In this document: positions 17,533 through 25,904 of the stretch, piece by piece
Layout of the letters: every line of letters begins with the position of its first letter
Numbering within the stretch: position 1 is the stretch's first letter
NCBI GenBank assembly: GCA_902802375.1
Contig: CADCLS010000005.1
Span: forward strand, 1 to 64,000
Source: Oscillospiraceae bacterium
Lineage (GTDB): Bacteria > Bacillota > Clostridia > Oscillospirales > Acutalibacteraceae
DNA length: 64,000 nt
Direction of reading: 5' to 3'
Position numbers and translations under genes: made by a program
The notes under the pieces: generated by a model
Told to the model about the DNA's origin: nothing
The model's input: only the letters and a program-made list of their open reading frames with translations
Databases searched by the model: none

Positions 17533-17574
17533 AACTCCTCCTTCGCGGTACAATGATATCGCAAAGGAGGAGTT
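17533..17574 (+). repeat. Right copy of the 42-bp inverted repeat / tnpV leader hairpin
   Basis: Reverse complement of 16377-16418. It folds into a hairpin whose 3' arm CGCAAAGGAGGAGTT contains the SD of tnpV (ATG 17579), so translation may be blocked when the hairpin forms. Confidence 0.85.
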
Positions 17575-17578
17575 TGCT

Positions 17579-17875
17579 ATGAAAGATAACTTAAAAAACA
17601 TAGGCATCTGGGGACAAAGACACTACCAATACCTGAAAGAAAACAAACCGAGCGTGATCGGCGTGATGCGAATGAAAGGTACGCTGAACTCTTATCTACA
17701 ACAAGTCAATGAACAGGCGGACGAGATGTGTTTTCAGATGGTAAAACAACTCGCCAAGCAGGAAGGTGTCACCGAAGAATTGAAACGTCGCGACCAAATG
17801 GCATGGGTCGGTGCCATGAACAACATCTGCGACCGCGTCAACGAAATCGTCCTAAACGAGGTGATTTTCGTATGA
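17579..17875 (+). CDS. tnpV: TnpV-like transposon-encoded protein, copy 1
   Basis: 98 residues with the TnpV signature seen in Tn4451-type elements: helical N-terminus WGQRHYQYLKENKP, then MRMKGTLNSYL, QVNEQADEM and MAWVGAMNNICDRVNEIV. Its biochemical role is unknown even in characterised transposons. No recombinase (TnpX) or mobilisation gene accompanies it, so it is an orphan. AAGGAGG SD sits inside the leader hairpin. A DUF6809 gene follows with a 4-nt overlap, the same arrangement as the copy at 35236-35532. Confidence 0.8.
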   Translation: MKDNLKNIGIWGQRHYQYLKENKPSVIGVMRMKGTLNSYLQQVNEQADEMCFQMVKQLAKQEGVTEELKRRDQMAWVGAMNNICDRVNEIVLNEVIFV

Positions 17876-18156
17876 CGGTACTGGAAGACCTATGGTATGG
17901 CAACATTCGCCCGGTTGAGAACTTTGTTGAGGGAAATACGGAATATAAGGGCTTACTACGCCTGGTATCCAAGAACAGAGAGGCTCTTGAAAACGAGCTC
18001 TCTCCTAAACAACTTGAGCTGTTGGAAAAGTATAATACTTCGGCAAACGAAATGAACGCCACTTCTGAAGTTGCCGCATTTCAATGCGGCTTCTCCCTGG
18101 GTGTTCAGTTGATGTGCGAGTCTATCATCAAAGGTTCGAATAGTATTGAAAAATAA
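17872..18156 (+). CDS. DUF6809-like small protein, copy 1
   Basis: 94 residues: MTVLEDLWYGNIRPVE then a helical region ending GFSLGVQLMCES. Overlaps tnpV by 4 nt (ATGA). Very similar to the copy at 34988 and distantly to 13253. Function unknown; the constant tnpV partnership suggests the two act together. Confidence 0.75.
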   Translation: MTVLEDLWYGNIRPVENFVEGNTEYKGLLRLVSKNREALENELSPKQLELLEKYNTSANEMNATSEVAAFQCGFSLGVQLMCESIIKGSNSIEK

Positions 18157-18160
18157 TCTA

Positions 18161-18198
18161 ATGCGGAGCCATTTCAGGCCCCGCATGCTTTTGCTTTT
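18161..18198 (+). terminator. Rho-independent terminator after tnpV/DUF6809
   Basis: Stem ATGCGGAGCC/GGCCCCGCAT with a 6-7 nt loop, followed by GCTTTTGCTTTT. Confidence 0.75.
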
Positions 18199-18211
18199 CG
18201 AAATATAAAAA

Positions 18212-18265
18212 TCACATCACAATGATATATACTATCTTGACAAACTCACATCACAATGGTATAAT
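18212..18265 (+). promoter_or_regulatory. Consensus promoter with two operator-like direct repeats
   Basis: TTGACA (18237-18242), 17-nt spacer, TATAAT (18260-18265). Two 18-bp direct repeats TCACATCACAATGRTATA lie at 18212-18229 and 18246-18263, 34 bp apart; the second fills the promoter spacer and -10. The HTH protein encoded at 18943 is the likely repressor, giving toxin-antitoxin-style autoregulation (inference). Confidence 0.75.
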
Positions 18266-18287
18266 AAGCGTGAAAAGGAGTAATACT

Positions 18288-18962
18288 ATGATTATCTATC
18301 ACGGTTCTAAAAACATCGTCAAAACACCGAAATACGGCAAAGGCAAACCGTATAACGATTACGGTCTTGGCTTTTATTGCACGGAATATCTCGATCTTGC
18401 CAAAGAGTGGGCTTGCGACGACGAGGGCGGCGGATACGCCAACAAATATGAACTCGACACCGCCGATTTGAAGACACTTGATTTGAATGGCGACAATTTC
18501 TGCATTCTTCATTGGATCTCAATCTTGCTGAGCAATCGCACCTTTACATTGGATAGCGATCTTGCGGTGCAGGCAAAGGACTATATTCTGAAGAACTTCC
18601 CGGTCAACACTAAGGGCTTTGATATTATCAAAGGGTATCGTGCGGACGATTCTTACTTCTCCTATGCCCGGGATTTTCTGCAGAACACGATTTCCGTAAA
18701 AAGACTTTCGCAGGTTATGAAACTCGGAAATCTCGGCAACCAGATCGTTTTGATCTCACCGAAAGCTTTTAAGGCCATCCGTTTTCTCGGATATGAAGAA
18801 GCTCCGCAAGAAGTCTACCTGCCGGATCGTAAAAAACGAGATGAGCGGGCTCGCGCCGCTTATTTGACCAACAGACAAGGAAACGTGTTTTCTGCAAACG
18901 ACGTTTATATGATCGATATTATCAGAAATGAGATGAAAGCCGATGATCCACGCTTACAGTGA
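18288..18962 (+). CDS. DUF3990-family putative ADP-ribosyltransferase (toxin-like)
   Basis: 224 residues. The N-terminus carries the DUF3990 pattern YHGSKNIV (H5), YNDYGLGFYCTE (Y30) and a later QEVYL, resembling the H-Y-E/Q active site of PARP-like ADP-ribosyltransferases. Such proteins are usually paired with HTH or DUF3791 partners as toxin-antitoxin modules. ATG 18288 has the SD AAGGAG; an upstream in-frame start at 18222 would overlap the promoter and is rejected. The next gene overlaps by 20 nt. Activity and target are inferred from the family. Confidence 0.78.
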   Translation: MIIYHGSKNIVKTPKYGKGKPYNDYGLGFYCTEYLDLAKEWACDDEGGGYANKYELDTADLKTLDLNGDNFCILHWISILLSNRTFTLDSDLAVQAKDYILKNFPVNTKGFDIIKGYRADDSYFSYARDFLQNTISVKRLSQVMKLGNLGNQIVLISPKAFKAIRFLGYEEAPQEVYLPDRKKRDERARAAYLTNRQGNVFSANDVYMIDIIRNEMKADDPRLQ

Positions 18963-19557
18963 AATGTACCTTTCCGGGGTTATGAAAAATCTTGCCGCCA
19001 TGACGGATATCGCCATCAACGCGGAAGGGCTTGACGCGGACGAATTCGGAAAACTGTTTGCTTCATCCGATGTTGCCAAAAAGATCGAACACGCTATTCC
19101 CGATATGCTTGCCGGTAAATCGGCGGCGGAGATGCTGTCGCTCGTTTTAGATAAACGGGTGAACTATATGGCAGTCCCCATGGACCGTACCCCTGAATAC
19201 TGGGCGGGTTGGATCCTGGCAAAAGCGCAATGGGAACTCGGGAAAACGTTTTCGGAAATTTTGTCTGTTATGCCGCTTTCCTCTTTGGTCGCGCTATACC
19301 ATCCTTATCATGAGGCGGATGATAGCAAAACTATCGACCTTATCTGCGGCAAATTTCCTCCCAAGGAGTCGGCACTGAAACAAATCCGAAAGTCAAGAAA
19401 GCTTACGCAAGAACAATTGGCGCTTCTCAGCGGTGTAAACGTTCGCTCGATCCGTGCTTACGAGCAAGGCGATAACGATCTCGCCAAAGCTCAGGGCGAA
19501 ACCCTGCAATTACTCGCTCACGCTCTTGATTGCACGATAGAAGAATTGTTACAGTGA
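18943..19557 (+). CDS. HTH-type putative antitoxin/regulator of the DUF3990 gene
   Basis: 204 residues. An N-terminal helical domain (about 1-130, opening MIHAYSEMYLSGVM) and a C-terminal XRE helix-turn-helix (about 143-204: IRKSRKLTQEQLALLSGVNV, SIRAYEQG). Overlaps the upstream gene by 20 nt. Expected to neutralise the DUF3990 protein and repress the operon through the direct repeats at 18212-18263. Toxin-first order is less common but known for HTH-antitoxin pairs. Confidence 0.75.
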   Translation: MIHAYSEMYLSGVMKNLAAMTDIAINAEGLDADEFGKLFASSDVAKKIEHAIPDMLAGKSAAEMLSLVLDKRVNYMAVPMDRTPEYWAGWILAKAQWELGKTFSEILSVMPLSSLVALYHPYHEADDSKTIDLICGKFPPKESALKQIRKSRKLTQEQLALLSGVNVRSIRAYEQGDNDLAKAQGETLQLLAHALDCTIEELLQ

Positions 19558-19594
19558 AAAGAGACGCCGCACAGTAACATTAAAAGGAGAATAA

Positions 19595-20725
19595 ATGAAA
19601 ACAGAAGATTTACTATCTGAGATTATGAAATTATCTCCAGAACTTTCATCAAATTATTGCGTAATCAATGGTACTTTAATTGAACTCGGCAAGGTTGAGA
19701 AAATGGGATGCTCGGAATTCGGGTTGCAATCTGAACTTCATATGCCGCTGAAACTCTACCGCTATTATTCCAACATAGAGAAAGATAATAACGGGCAAGC
19801 GGTCAACCATTCTCAAGATGCACTGAAAACCAATACCGTTTTTATGAATTCACCTGTTGAATTTGACGATGCGTACGATTCAGAAATTTCGCTTGAATAT
19901 TCTGAATTTGAGAGATTTAGGCTCATTGAATATTGCAGACGGTGCCACATTAAGGCAAACAGCAACTCATCAAATCAGGAAATTGGTAACGCATTTGTTC
20001 AATTCCTATGGAAATACTACTGTGAGCATAAGAAACTTGATGGCGTTTTCGCAGAGCCACCGAAGTCGGAAATTGAGCGTTTGTCAAACGAAGAGTTTTG
20101 TTTAAGAACTATTGTCGAATATTGCAAGAACAAAGATTTTGGCAAAGCAGTTTCAAATGTGATTCAAAAAGAATACGGCGAACAATGTGACAAATTGAAA
20201 AACACTTTCAGAATTGCGTGCTTTGCAACAACACCTTATTCGCAACTTATGTGGGCGTCTTATGCCGATTCTCATAAAGGCTTTTGTGTTGAGTATACGG
20301 TTCAGCCAAACACAAAAGAATACGAAAAAATATACTATAATTTATTCCCGGTAATTTATTGCAAAATGCGTTCTGATATAACGCAGTACATAGCAGAAAA
20401 TCGAGATCAGATGCCTGATGAAGAGTACTTATGGAATTTGTACTTTCACGGAGCTTTGCGAAAGAGTATCGACTGGGCGTACCAAAACGAGTGGAGACTA
20501 TTGCTTCCCTATGGAATCAAAGATAAAGACTATAACGTTGAATTCTTTCCGATAACAAAGGTGTATTTGGGTAATAAAATGTCCGCAGAAAGCCGAAAAG
20601 AGATCATTTCAATCTGCAAAGATAAGGGTATTCCGTATGCCGGCGTCACAAGAAATCCGACTAAATTTGAAATGCAGGACTGCGAAATCTTGTGTGAGAA
20701 TTGCCCGAGATATCAAAACCAATAA
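19595..20725 (+). CDS. DUF2971 domain protein
   Basis: 376 residues. The central and C-terminal region has DUF2971 features: LKLYRYYSN, FMNSPVEFDDAYDS, FATTPYSQLMWASYADSHKG (compare the family FSx..n..LMW.hYa..h.G pattern) and EWRLLLPYG. DUF2971 proteins are cytoplasmic, of unknown activity, and frequent in defence islands. SD AAAAGGAG is well placed. It follows the toxin-antitoxin-like pair by 37 nt and is closed by its own terminator, so it may be expressed with the pair. Confidence 0.78.
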   Translation: MKTEDLLSEIMKLSPELSSNYCVINGTLIELGKVEKMGCSEFGLQSELHMPLKLYRYYSNIEKDNNGQAVNHSQDALKTNTVFMNSPVEFDDAYDSEISLEYSEFERFRLIEYCRRCHIKANSNSSNQEIGNAFVQFLWKYYCEHKKLDGVFAEPPKSEIERLSNEEFCLRTIVEYCKNKDFGKAVSNVIQKEYGEQCDKLKNTFRIACFATTPYSQLMWASYADSHKGFCVEYTVQPNTKEYEKIYYNLFPVIYCKMRSDITQYIAENRDQMPDEEYLWNLYFHGALRKSIDWAYQNEWRLLLPYGIKDKDYNVEFFPITKVYLGNKMSAESRKEIISICKDKGIPYAGVTRNPTKFEMQDCEILCENCPRYQNQ

Positions 20726-20752
20726 AATTGTTTTATTAAGCAATGTATAAAT

Positions 20753-20783
20753 AAGCGGAGTCGAATTGGCTCCGCTTTTTCGT
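20753..20783 (+). terminator. Rho-independent terminator after the DUF2971 gene
   Basis: AAGCGGAG / CTCCGCTT stem with a 9-nt loop, followed by a T-tract. It separates the DUF2971 unit from the CBASS unit. Confidence 0.88.
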
Positions 20784-20833
20784 TTTAAAAACACATATTA
20801 CGATGTAATTCCTCAAATTTCGGCATAAATATC

Positions 20834-20862
20834 TTGTTTTTCGCGCCATTTTATGGTATCAT
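20834..20862 (+). promoter_or_regulatory. Promoter of the HTH-helicase-CBASS operon
   Basis: TTGTTT (20834-20839), 17-nt spacer, TATCAT (20857-20862). TCAAATTTCGG at 20813-20823 matches the element before the promoter at 574. No other clear promoter is seen before 28519. Confidence 0.6.
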
Positions 20863-20902
20863 AAGTTAAATTGTTATACTCGGCTGATAAGTGAGGTTCA
20901 AT

Positions 20903-21118
20903 ATGCATATTCTGAACGAAAAATTAGAACGCTGGTACTCAATGAATGAGGTATGCGAATACCTCGGTATCACTCGCGATACCTGCCTGACCTGGATAGA
21001 AAAACGCGGCATGCCCGCTGTTAAAATTGGTCGTACGTGGAAGTTTAAGATCAGCGAGATTGACGAATGGATGCGGTCGGGCGAAGCCAAGAAAAGTGGG
21101 GATACCGACAATGGCTAA
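20903..21118 (+). CDS. Small excisionase/MerR-like HTH protein, CBASS-operon copy
   Basis: 71 residues, nearly all a winged-helix excisionase-type domain (YSMNEVCEYLGI, CLTWIEKRGMP, RTWKFKISEIDEWM), almost identical to residues 9-58 of the protein at 645. ATG 20903 is chosen because GTGAGG then lies 6 nt upstream. The helicase gene overlaps by 8 nt. Position as first gene, together with the shared upstream block, points to autoregulation of the operon; a recombination role cannot be excluded. Confidence 0.8.
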   Translation: MHILNEKLERWYSMNEVCEYLGITRDTCLTWIEKRGMPAVKIGRTWKFKISEIDEWMRSGEAKKSGDTDNG

Positions 21119-23252
21119 CAGTAATCCTCGCTGCTTATATGATAATAATTTCATAGATTTTATCCGAGAGAATGAAACGTCAATCCTCGGGAAACTATGT
21201 GATCGGTATCACGGCGATGCAAAAACCACAACAAGAGATGCATGGAAAGGCGAAATCGCCATCATGCAAAGCGTTTTATCTCAGCTTAGTGATAAAGACG
21301 GGCGGATTGTTTTCGAATACGATATTCCCCGTCTCGGCAAGCGGATCGACGTAGTATTGCTCTATAAAGGCATTGTTTTTTGCTTGGAATTCAAAGTCGG
21401 TGAAAGCCACATACTGGAAGCCGACGTGGACCAGGTCCTTGACTATGCGCTCGATTTGAAAAACTTTCACAGATTCAGCCGGGATAAGGTAATTGTTCCG
21501 CTTCTTATAGCTACGAATTACAAGGATTCATCTACTGAGGTCGGAATGTCCGTCTATGACGATCATGTCGTCAATCCGTTGGTAACAGGAGAATCCAGTA
21601 TTCTTGGTTTGATTCATGCTGTTTTGGACAGATTTCCAAATGAAGAAACGATTGATCCAAACTGGATCATCAGTCCGTACACACCTACCCCGACGATCAT
21701 CGAGGCGGCTAAATCTTTATATGAGAATCATTCCGTTGAGAATATCACGAGGCACGAGGCGGACAAGGTTTCTACCGATAGGACCATTGCCTACATATTA
21801 GACGTTATCAAGGAAAGCAAGGAAAAACAGCAAAAGAGCATTTGCTTTGTGACAGGCGTCCCTGGTGCCGGGAAAACGCTTGTCGGACTTGACGTTGCTA
21901 TAAGACAGACGTATCAAGGTCAAAACGAACCGGTGAAGGACGAAGGTGCCGTTTATCTTTCCGGCAACGGTCCGCTTGTGGCTGTACTCACAGAGGCACT
22001 GGCACAGGACAACTATAAACGATGCCGCGAAGAAGGCGAGAAAAAGAAAATGACCGACTCTCGTCGTGAGGTGAGCAAGTCGATCCAAATGATCCATCGG
22101 TATCGTGACAACATGCTGGCAAAGATCAAGAATCCCGTTGAAAACGAGACACTTGAGATTGATCCGGCAAAAGCTGTAAAAATGGAAGCGGCTGGCTTCG
22201 GCGAGGTCGAGCACGTGGCAATCTTTGACGAGGCGCAGCGTTCATGGACGCACAAACGCCTTGCTGACTATCTCAAGCGTGGCGGAACTTACGGCAATAA
22301 ACTGAAGGTACCGAACTTCCCAGTTTCCGAAGCGGCGTTCCTAATCTGGTCGCTTGATCAGCGTGAAGACTGGGCGACGATCATCTGTCTTGTTGGTGGC
22401 GGTCAAGAGATCAACACCGGCGAAGCAGGTATCTACGAGTGGATTCAGGCGATCAATGAAAAGTTCCCACATTGGAAAGTCTACATATCTCCGAAATTGA
22501 CTGAGGCAGAATATGCTGAAGGCAGGGTAAACGAACTGCTGGCAGACAACCAAAACGTTACATATTCTGAAGATCTACATTTGGGAGTTTCGCTGCGCTC
22601 CTACCGCGCGGAAAAACTATCTGCTTTTGTGCATGCCTTGCTATCCTTTGATGAAAGCGCGAAGACCATATATGAAGAGATTAAGGACAAGTATCCGATT
22701 GTTCTGACGCGAGATATGGCAACCGCGCGAAAGTGGCTTCACAGCAAGGTAAGAGGCACCGAGCGCACCGGCGTCTTGGTTACGAAAGAATCAGCGCGGT
22801 ATAAACCTTTGGCGGTACATATTTTGCCGTCAGGCGACGAAAATGCAGTACATTGGTTCCTTGAGGATAAAATTGATACGCGTTCTTCGAATTATCTCGA
22901 AGACGCCGCAACTGAGATCCAAGTACAAGGGCTTGAGCTTGATTACACCTGCGTGCTATGGGATGCCGATATGAGATATGAAAACGGCGAATGGCATTAT
23001 TATCGATTCAACGGCAATACAAAATGGAACGAGCTGACCGGTAAAACCGAAAGCCAGCAGGAGCAGATGAAATATATGCTTAATGCCTACCGCGTTTTAC
23101 TTACCCGAGCCCGCTCAGGAATGGTAATCTGTGTGCCCGAAGGCAATCCCAATAGAACACCGGATGGTTTTTGGGAAGACAGCACTCGCCTGCCGGAATA
23201 CTACAATGGGATTTTTCAATACCTAAGAAATATCGGTATTAGAGAGATTTAA
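21111..23252 (+). CDS. PD-(D/E)XK nuclease-SF1 helicase fusion (DUF2075)
   Basis: 713 residues. Residues about 40-130 have a nuclease core: E48 in WKGEIAIMQ, D80 in KRIDVVLLYKG and E93-x-K95 in CLEFKVG. Residues about 240-700 are a DUF2075-type P-loop helicase: Walker A GVPGAGKT (249-256), Walker B IFDEAQ (371-376), arginine-rich late motif YRVLLTRARSGMVI. Start 21111 is used since the longer open frame to 21027 has no SD and lies inside the HTH gene. Predicted nucleic-acid processing or defence enzyme. The CBASS cyclase gene begins 32 nt downstream, so co-expression is likely. Confidence 0.82.
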   Translation: MANSNPRCLYDNNFIDFIRENETSILGKLCDRYHGDAKTTTRDAWKGEIAIMQSVLSQLSDKDGRIVFEYDIPRLGKRIDVVLLYKGIVFCLEFKVGESHILEADVDQVLDYALDLKNFHRFSRDKVIVPLLIATNYKDSSTEVGMSVYDDHVVNPLVTGESSILGLIHAVLDRFPNEETIDPNWIISPYTPTPTIIEAAKSLYENHSVENITRHEADKVSTDRTIAYILDVIKESKEKQQKSICFVTGVPGAGKTLVGLDVAIRQTYQGQNEPVKDEGAVYLSGNGPLVAVLTEALAQDNYKRCREEGEKKKMTDSRREVSKSIQMIHRYRDNMLAKIKNPVENETLEIDPAKAVKMEAAGFGEVEHVAIFDEAQRSWTHKRLADYLKRGGTYGNKLKVPNFPVSEAAFLIWSLDQREDWATIICLVGGGQEINTGEAGIYEWIQAINEKFPHWKVYISPKLTEAEYAEGRVNELLADNQNVTYSEDLHLGVSLRSYRAEKLSAFVHALLSFDESAKTIYEEIKDKYPIVLTRDMATARKWLHSKVRGTERTGVLVTKESARYKPLAVHILPSGDENAVHWFLEDKIDTRSSNYLEDAATEIQVQGLELDYTCVLWDADMRYENGEWHYYRFNGNTKWNELTGKTESQQEQMKYMLNAYRVLLTRARSGMVICVPEGNPNRTPDGFWEDSTRLPEYYNGIFQYLRNIGIREI

Positions 23253-23284
23253 ACAAAAAACTACAATACTGGAGGTATTAACAA

Positions 23285-24301
23285 ATGAAAAAGCTTCAGA
23301 AAGAATTTGAAAAGTTTAATGATGATATAAAAATAGATGAAGAGGCTGAAGCGTTACGCCATAAGCGCGATAAGCTAAAAAGTGATATAGAGGAGTATTT
23401 TCCAGACGAGTGTGCCGAATATGGTATCGATATTAACAAAAGTGATTTACAATTTATAAATCAGGGAAGCTATAAAATCGGAACCACAATTAGTGGATCC
23501 CCGGTTGATTTGGACTATGCTGTGATTTTTCCTTTAAACATTTATGATCACACTGATCCCCGTAAATTAAAAAAGGCAGCTAAAAAAGCTCTCGAAATAA
23601 AAAATGTGAGAATTCCTACAATTAAGGAACCGTGTGTTACTGTTGCCTATCATGCAAATGGAAACGAAACCATGCATATCGACTTTCCTTTATACGCAAA
23701 ATACAACTCTTCCTTGTATTTAGCGCGAGGTAAAGAAAACTCCGATGATTACAAATGGGAACTTGCAGATCCTGAAGGATTGAATGATTATTTTTTAAAT
23801 GCTTTTAAGAACAATCCGCAGCTCAGAAGAATTGTGCGATACATAAAAAAATGGAAACAGTTAAAATATAGCAATGCATCAAGTACACATGAAACTCCTC
23901 CAAGCGTCGGACTTACAATTATGGCTTGCCAGTACTTCAGCCTATATAAATGCGACGAGGACGATGATCTTTCATCCTTTTATAACACTATGAAATGGAT
24001 TCGTGATCAATTCTCTGTGAGTAAAGATATTTATGGTTGTCTGATCGGTGCTTCCATAAAGTGTCAGCTGCCGGTTGTTCCTTATTCAAACGTGTATTAC
24101 AAAATGACTGCAAATTATATGCTGACATTTTATAAACGGATTAATGAAGCGGTTAATAATCCCAAAGAGGCAAAAAATCTTTCGGAAGCCCATGAAGCCG
24201 CCAAGTACATTCGGAAAGTTTTAGGCGACGATTTTACTGTCCCTGCTAAAGAAACTCAAAATCAATTCACTCGAAACAAGGGAGAATACAGCTTTGGCTA
24301 A
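23285..24301 (+). CDS. cdnA: CBASS CD-NTase (cyclic oligonucleotide synthase)
   Basis: 338 residues. Pol-beta-type nucleotidyltransferase: QGSYKIGTTI (G61-S62), catalytic pair in PVDLDYAVIF (D75, D77) and third carboxylate D133 in MHIDFPLYAKY, then an OAS1/CD-NTase C-terminal helical domain. It should make a cyclic di- or trinucleotide on phage infection. The protein ends ...EYSFG; a C-terminal Gly is expected for a Cap2 substrate in type II CBASS. GGAGG SD at 23271-23275. The cap2 gene starts inside its last codons (8-nt overlap). The nucleotide product cannot be predicted from sequence. Confidence 0.93.
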   Translation: MKKLQKEFEKFNDDIKIDEEAEALRHKRDKLKSDIEEYFPDECAEYGIDINKSDLQFINQGSYKIGTTISGSPVDLDYAVIFPLNIYDHTDPRKLKKAAKKALEIKNVRIPTIKEPCVTVAYHANGNETMHIDFPLYAKYNSSLYLARGKENSDDYKWELADPEGLNDYFLNAFKNNPQLRRIVRYIKKWKQLKYSNASSTHETPPSVGLTIMACQYFSLYKCDEDDDLSSFYNTMKWIRDQFSVSKDIYGCLIGASIKCQLPVVPYSNVYYKMTANYMLTFYKRINEAVNNPKEAKNLSEAHEAAKYIRKVLGDDFTVPAKETQNQFTRNKGEYSFG

Positions 24302-25904
24302 TATAACCGAACTCGCAAAGTCGATATTGGCTGAACACACTGAGATTTCAAACATTTTAACAAATGAAAAGGATAGTGTGCTTTTTCGGTTGAACGGATC
24401 TGAATATGCATTATATTTTTTTGAGAAGAATTCTTTTCCAACTGTCTGTATTATAGATAATCACAAGAATTATCCTCATTTTTCTCCTAAAAGAGCAACA
24501 ATAGACGGAAAAGAATATCAAATACTTTGCTTATTCGAAGAAGGAACTTTGATCGAATACATTCATACCGATGAAGAAAGGATACGTATATGCGTCGATC
24601 GATTGATCGAGCTCACTTCTCTTTCAAACAAAGAAGTTGTTTTAGAATATCAAAAAGAGTTTTTGTTTTATTGGGCAAATGCATGTACGCCTAATTCAAA
24701 GTTTGCAAAAAAAAGATATCAAATCTATTTGGATGATGTTAATCGATTTGGTTGGTTGGAACAGCAGCATTATCCTCGTGATGTAATTAGAATTGCAAAA
24801 CCGGGCAAGTTTTTTAACGATTCCAAAGACTGTTCCAGAGTAAGCGAAATCCCAGTTTTGTTTTTGCCGCTCATTTCAAGTAAAGACATTATTCCACCCC
24901 TACCAGGTGAACCGTGGGACAGCAAGCAGATCAATCGCTTGGTGAACGGTTTGGAACATCAGTATATCAGCGCGGAAGCTTATCGTGAAATTTCTAATAT
25001 TAGTTATTCTAAAAAAGAGATAATGCTTGTTTTTAGGTTAAACGATATTGTTTTTTCTTGTATTATTGTTTTCCGAAATGCTGGAACCGCAAAATTGAGC
25101 ATAAAATTCGAATCACAAATACAAGATGTTATACCAGTAATATCAAACAGATGTGATTATTTGTATTTAAATGAACAAATTGGGAATACTGTCTCAGATA
25201 AGCAAATTACCGTAGTGGGAGCAGGTTCATTAGGCAGTTATATTATTTCCGAACTGATTTATGCCGGCTTTCGAAAAATCACAATTATTGACGATGATAG
25301 TTTTCAATACGAAAACACGTTTAGGCATAAAAATCGTTACTTTTCAAATGGACTACCAAAAGTTGATTTATTAAAAATTGAGCTTCAGCATATTCACCCT
25401 GAAATAGAAATAATAGCAATAAAAGAAGCTTTATCAGCAGATAATGTGGATCGTCTTCGGGTATTATCATCTGATATTATAGTTTTCACCGTTGGAAGCA
25501 GCGATCTGCAATTGAAACTAAACAGAGTATTATACAATAAAGATATTAAGATTCCTATTTATCACGCTTGGTTGGAATCAGACGGACAAACAAGCCATGT
25601 TGTTGCAATCAGGAACTACCATCAAGGGTGTTTTGAGTGCTTATTTACTGATAATGACGGTAATTACGTTAATAATACTCTCAACGTTACGAACGGACAA
25701 TCTAAGATCATTATTAGGAATGGCTGCGGGGGAACGCGTGTACCATATGGAAACATGACTCTATTAACCGCAACAGCAACACTAATAACAGCACTGAAGG
25801 ATTCGGATGATAAAAACTTCGTTTATTCCTTTTGTGATAATAGAATTCTGAAAAATGATTTCCCCCAGAACATGAGGTGCAAGTGCTGTGGAGTACAAGA
25901 ATAG
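24294..25904 (+). CDS. cap2: CBASS Cap2: E2-E1 ubiquitin-transfer-like conjugase
   Basis: 536 residues, TTG start behind AAGGGAG. N-terminal E2-like domain (about 20-130; YPHF then candidate catalytic C79 in ILCLFEEG), linker, then a ThiF/E1 adenylation domain (about 300-520) with nucleotide loop VVGAGSLGS (307-315), IIDDDSFQYEN, candidate E1 thioester C478 in NGCGGTRVPYG, and zinc ligands GCFEC plus RCKCCG at the C-terminus. In type II CBASS, Cap2 conjugates the CD-NTase C-terminus to a target and primes signalling. Overlaps the neighbours by 8 and 17 nt. Confidence 0.93.
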   Translation: MANITELAKSILAEHTEISNILTNEKDSVLFRLNGSEYALYFFEKNSFPTVCIIDNHKNYPHFSPKRATIDGKEYQILCLFEEGTLIEYIHTDEERIRICVDRLIELTSLSNKEVVLEYQKEFLFYWANACTPNSKFAKKRYQIYLDDVNRFGWLEQQHYPRDVIRIAKPGKFFNDSKDCSRVSEIPVLFLPLISSKDIIPPLPGEPWDSKQINRLVNGLEHQYISAEAYREISNISYSKKEIMLVFRLNDIVFSCIIVFRNAGTAKLSIKFESQIQDVIPVISNRCDYLYLNEQIGNTVSDKQITVVGAGSLGSYIISELIYAGFRKITIIDDDSFQYENTFRHKNRYFSNGLPKVDLLKIELQHIHPEIEIIAIKEALSADNVDRLRVLSSDIIVFTVGSSDLQLKLNRVLYNKDIKIPIYHAWLESDGQTSHVVAIRNYHQGCFECLFTDNDGNYVNNTLNVTNGQSKIIIRNGCGGTRVPYGNMTLLTATATLITALKDSDDKNFVYSFCDNRILKNDFPQNMRCKCCGVQE

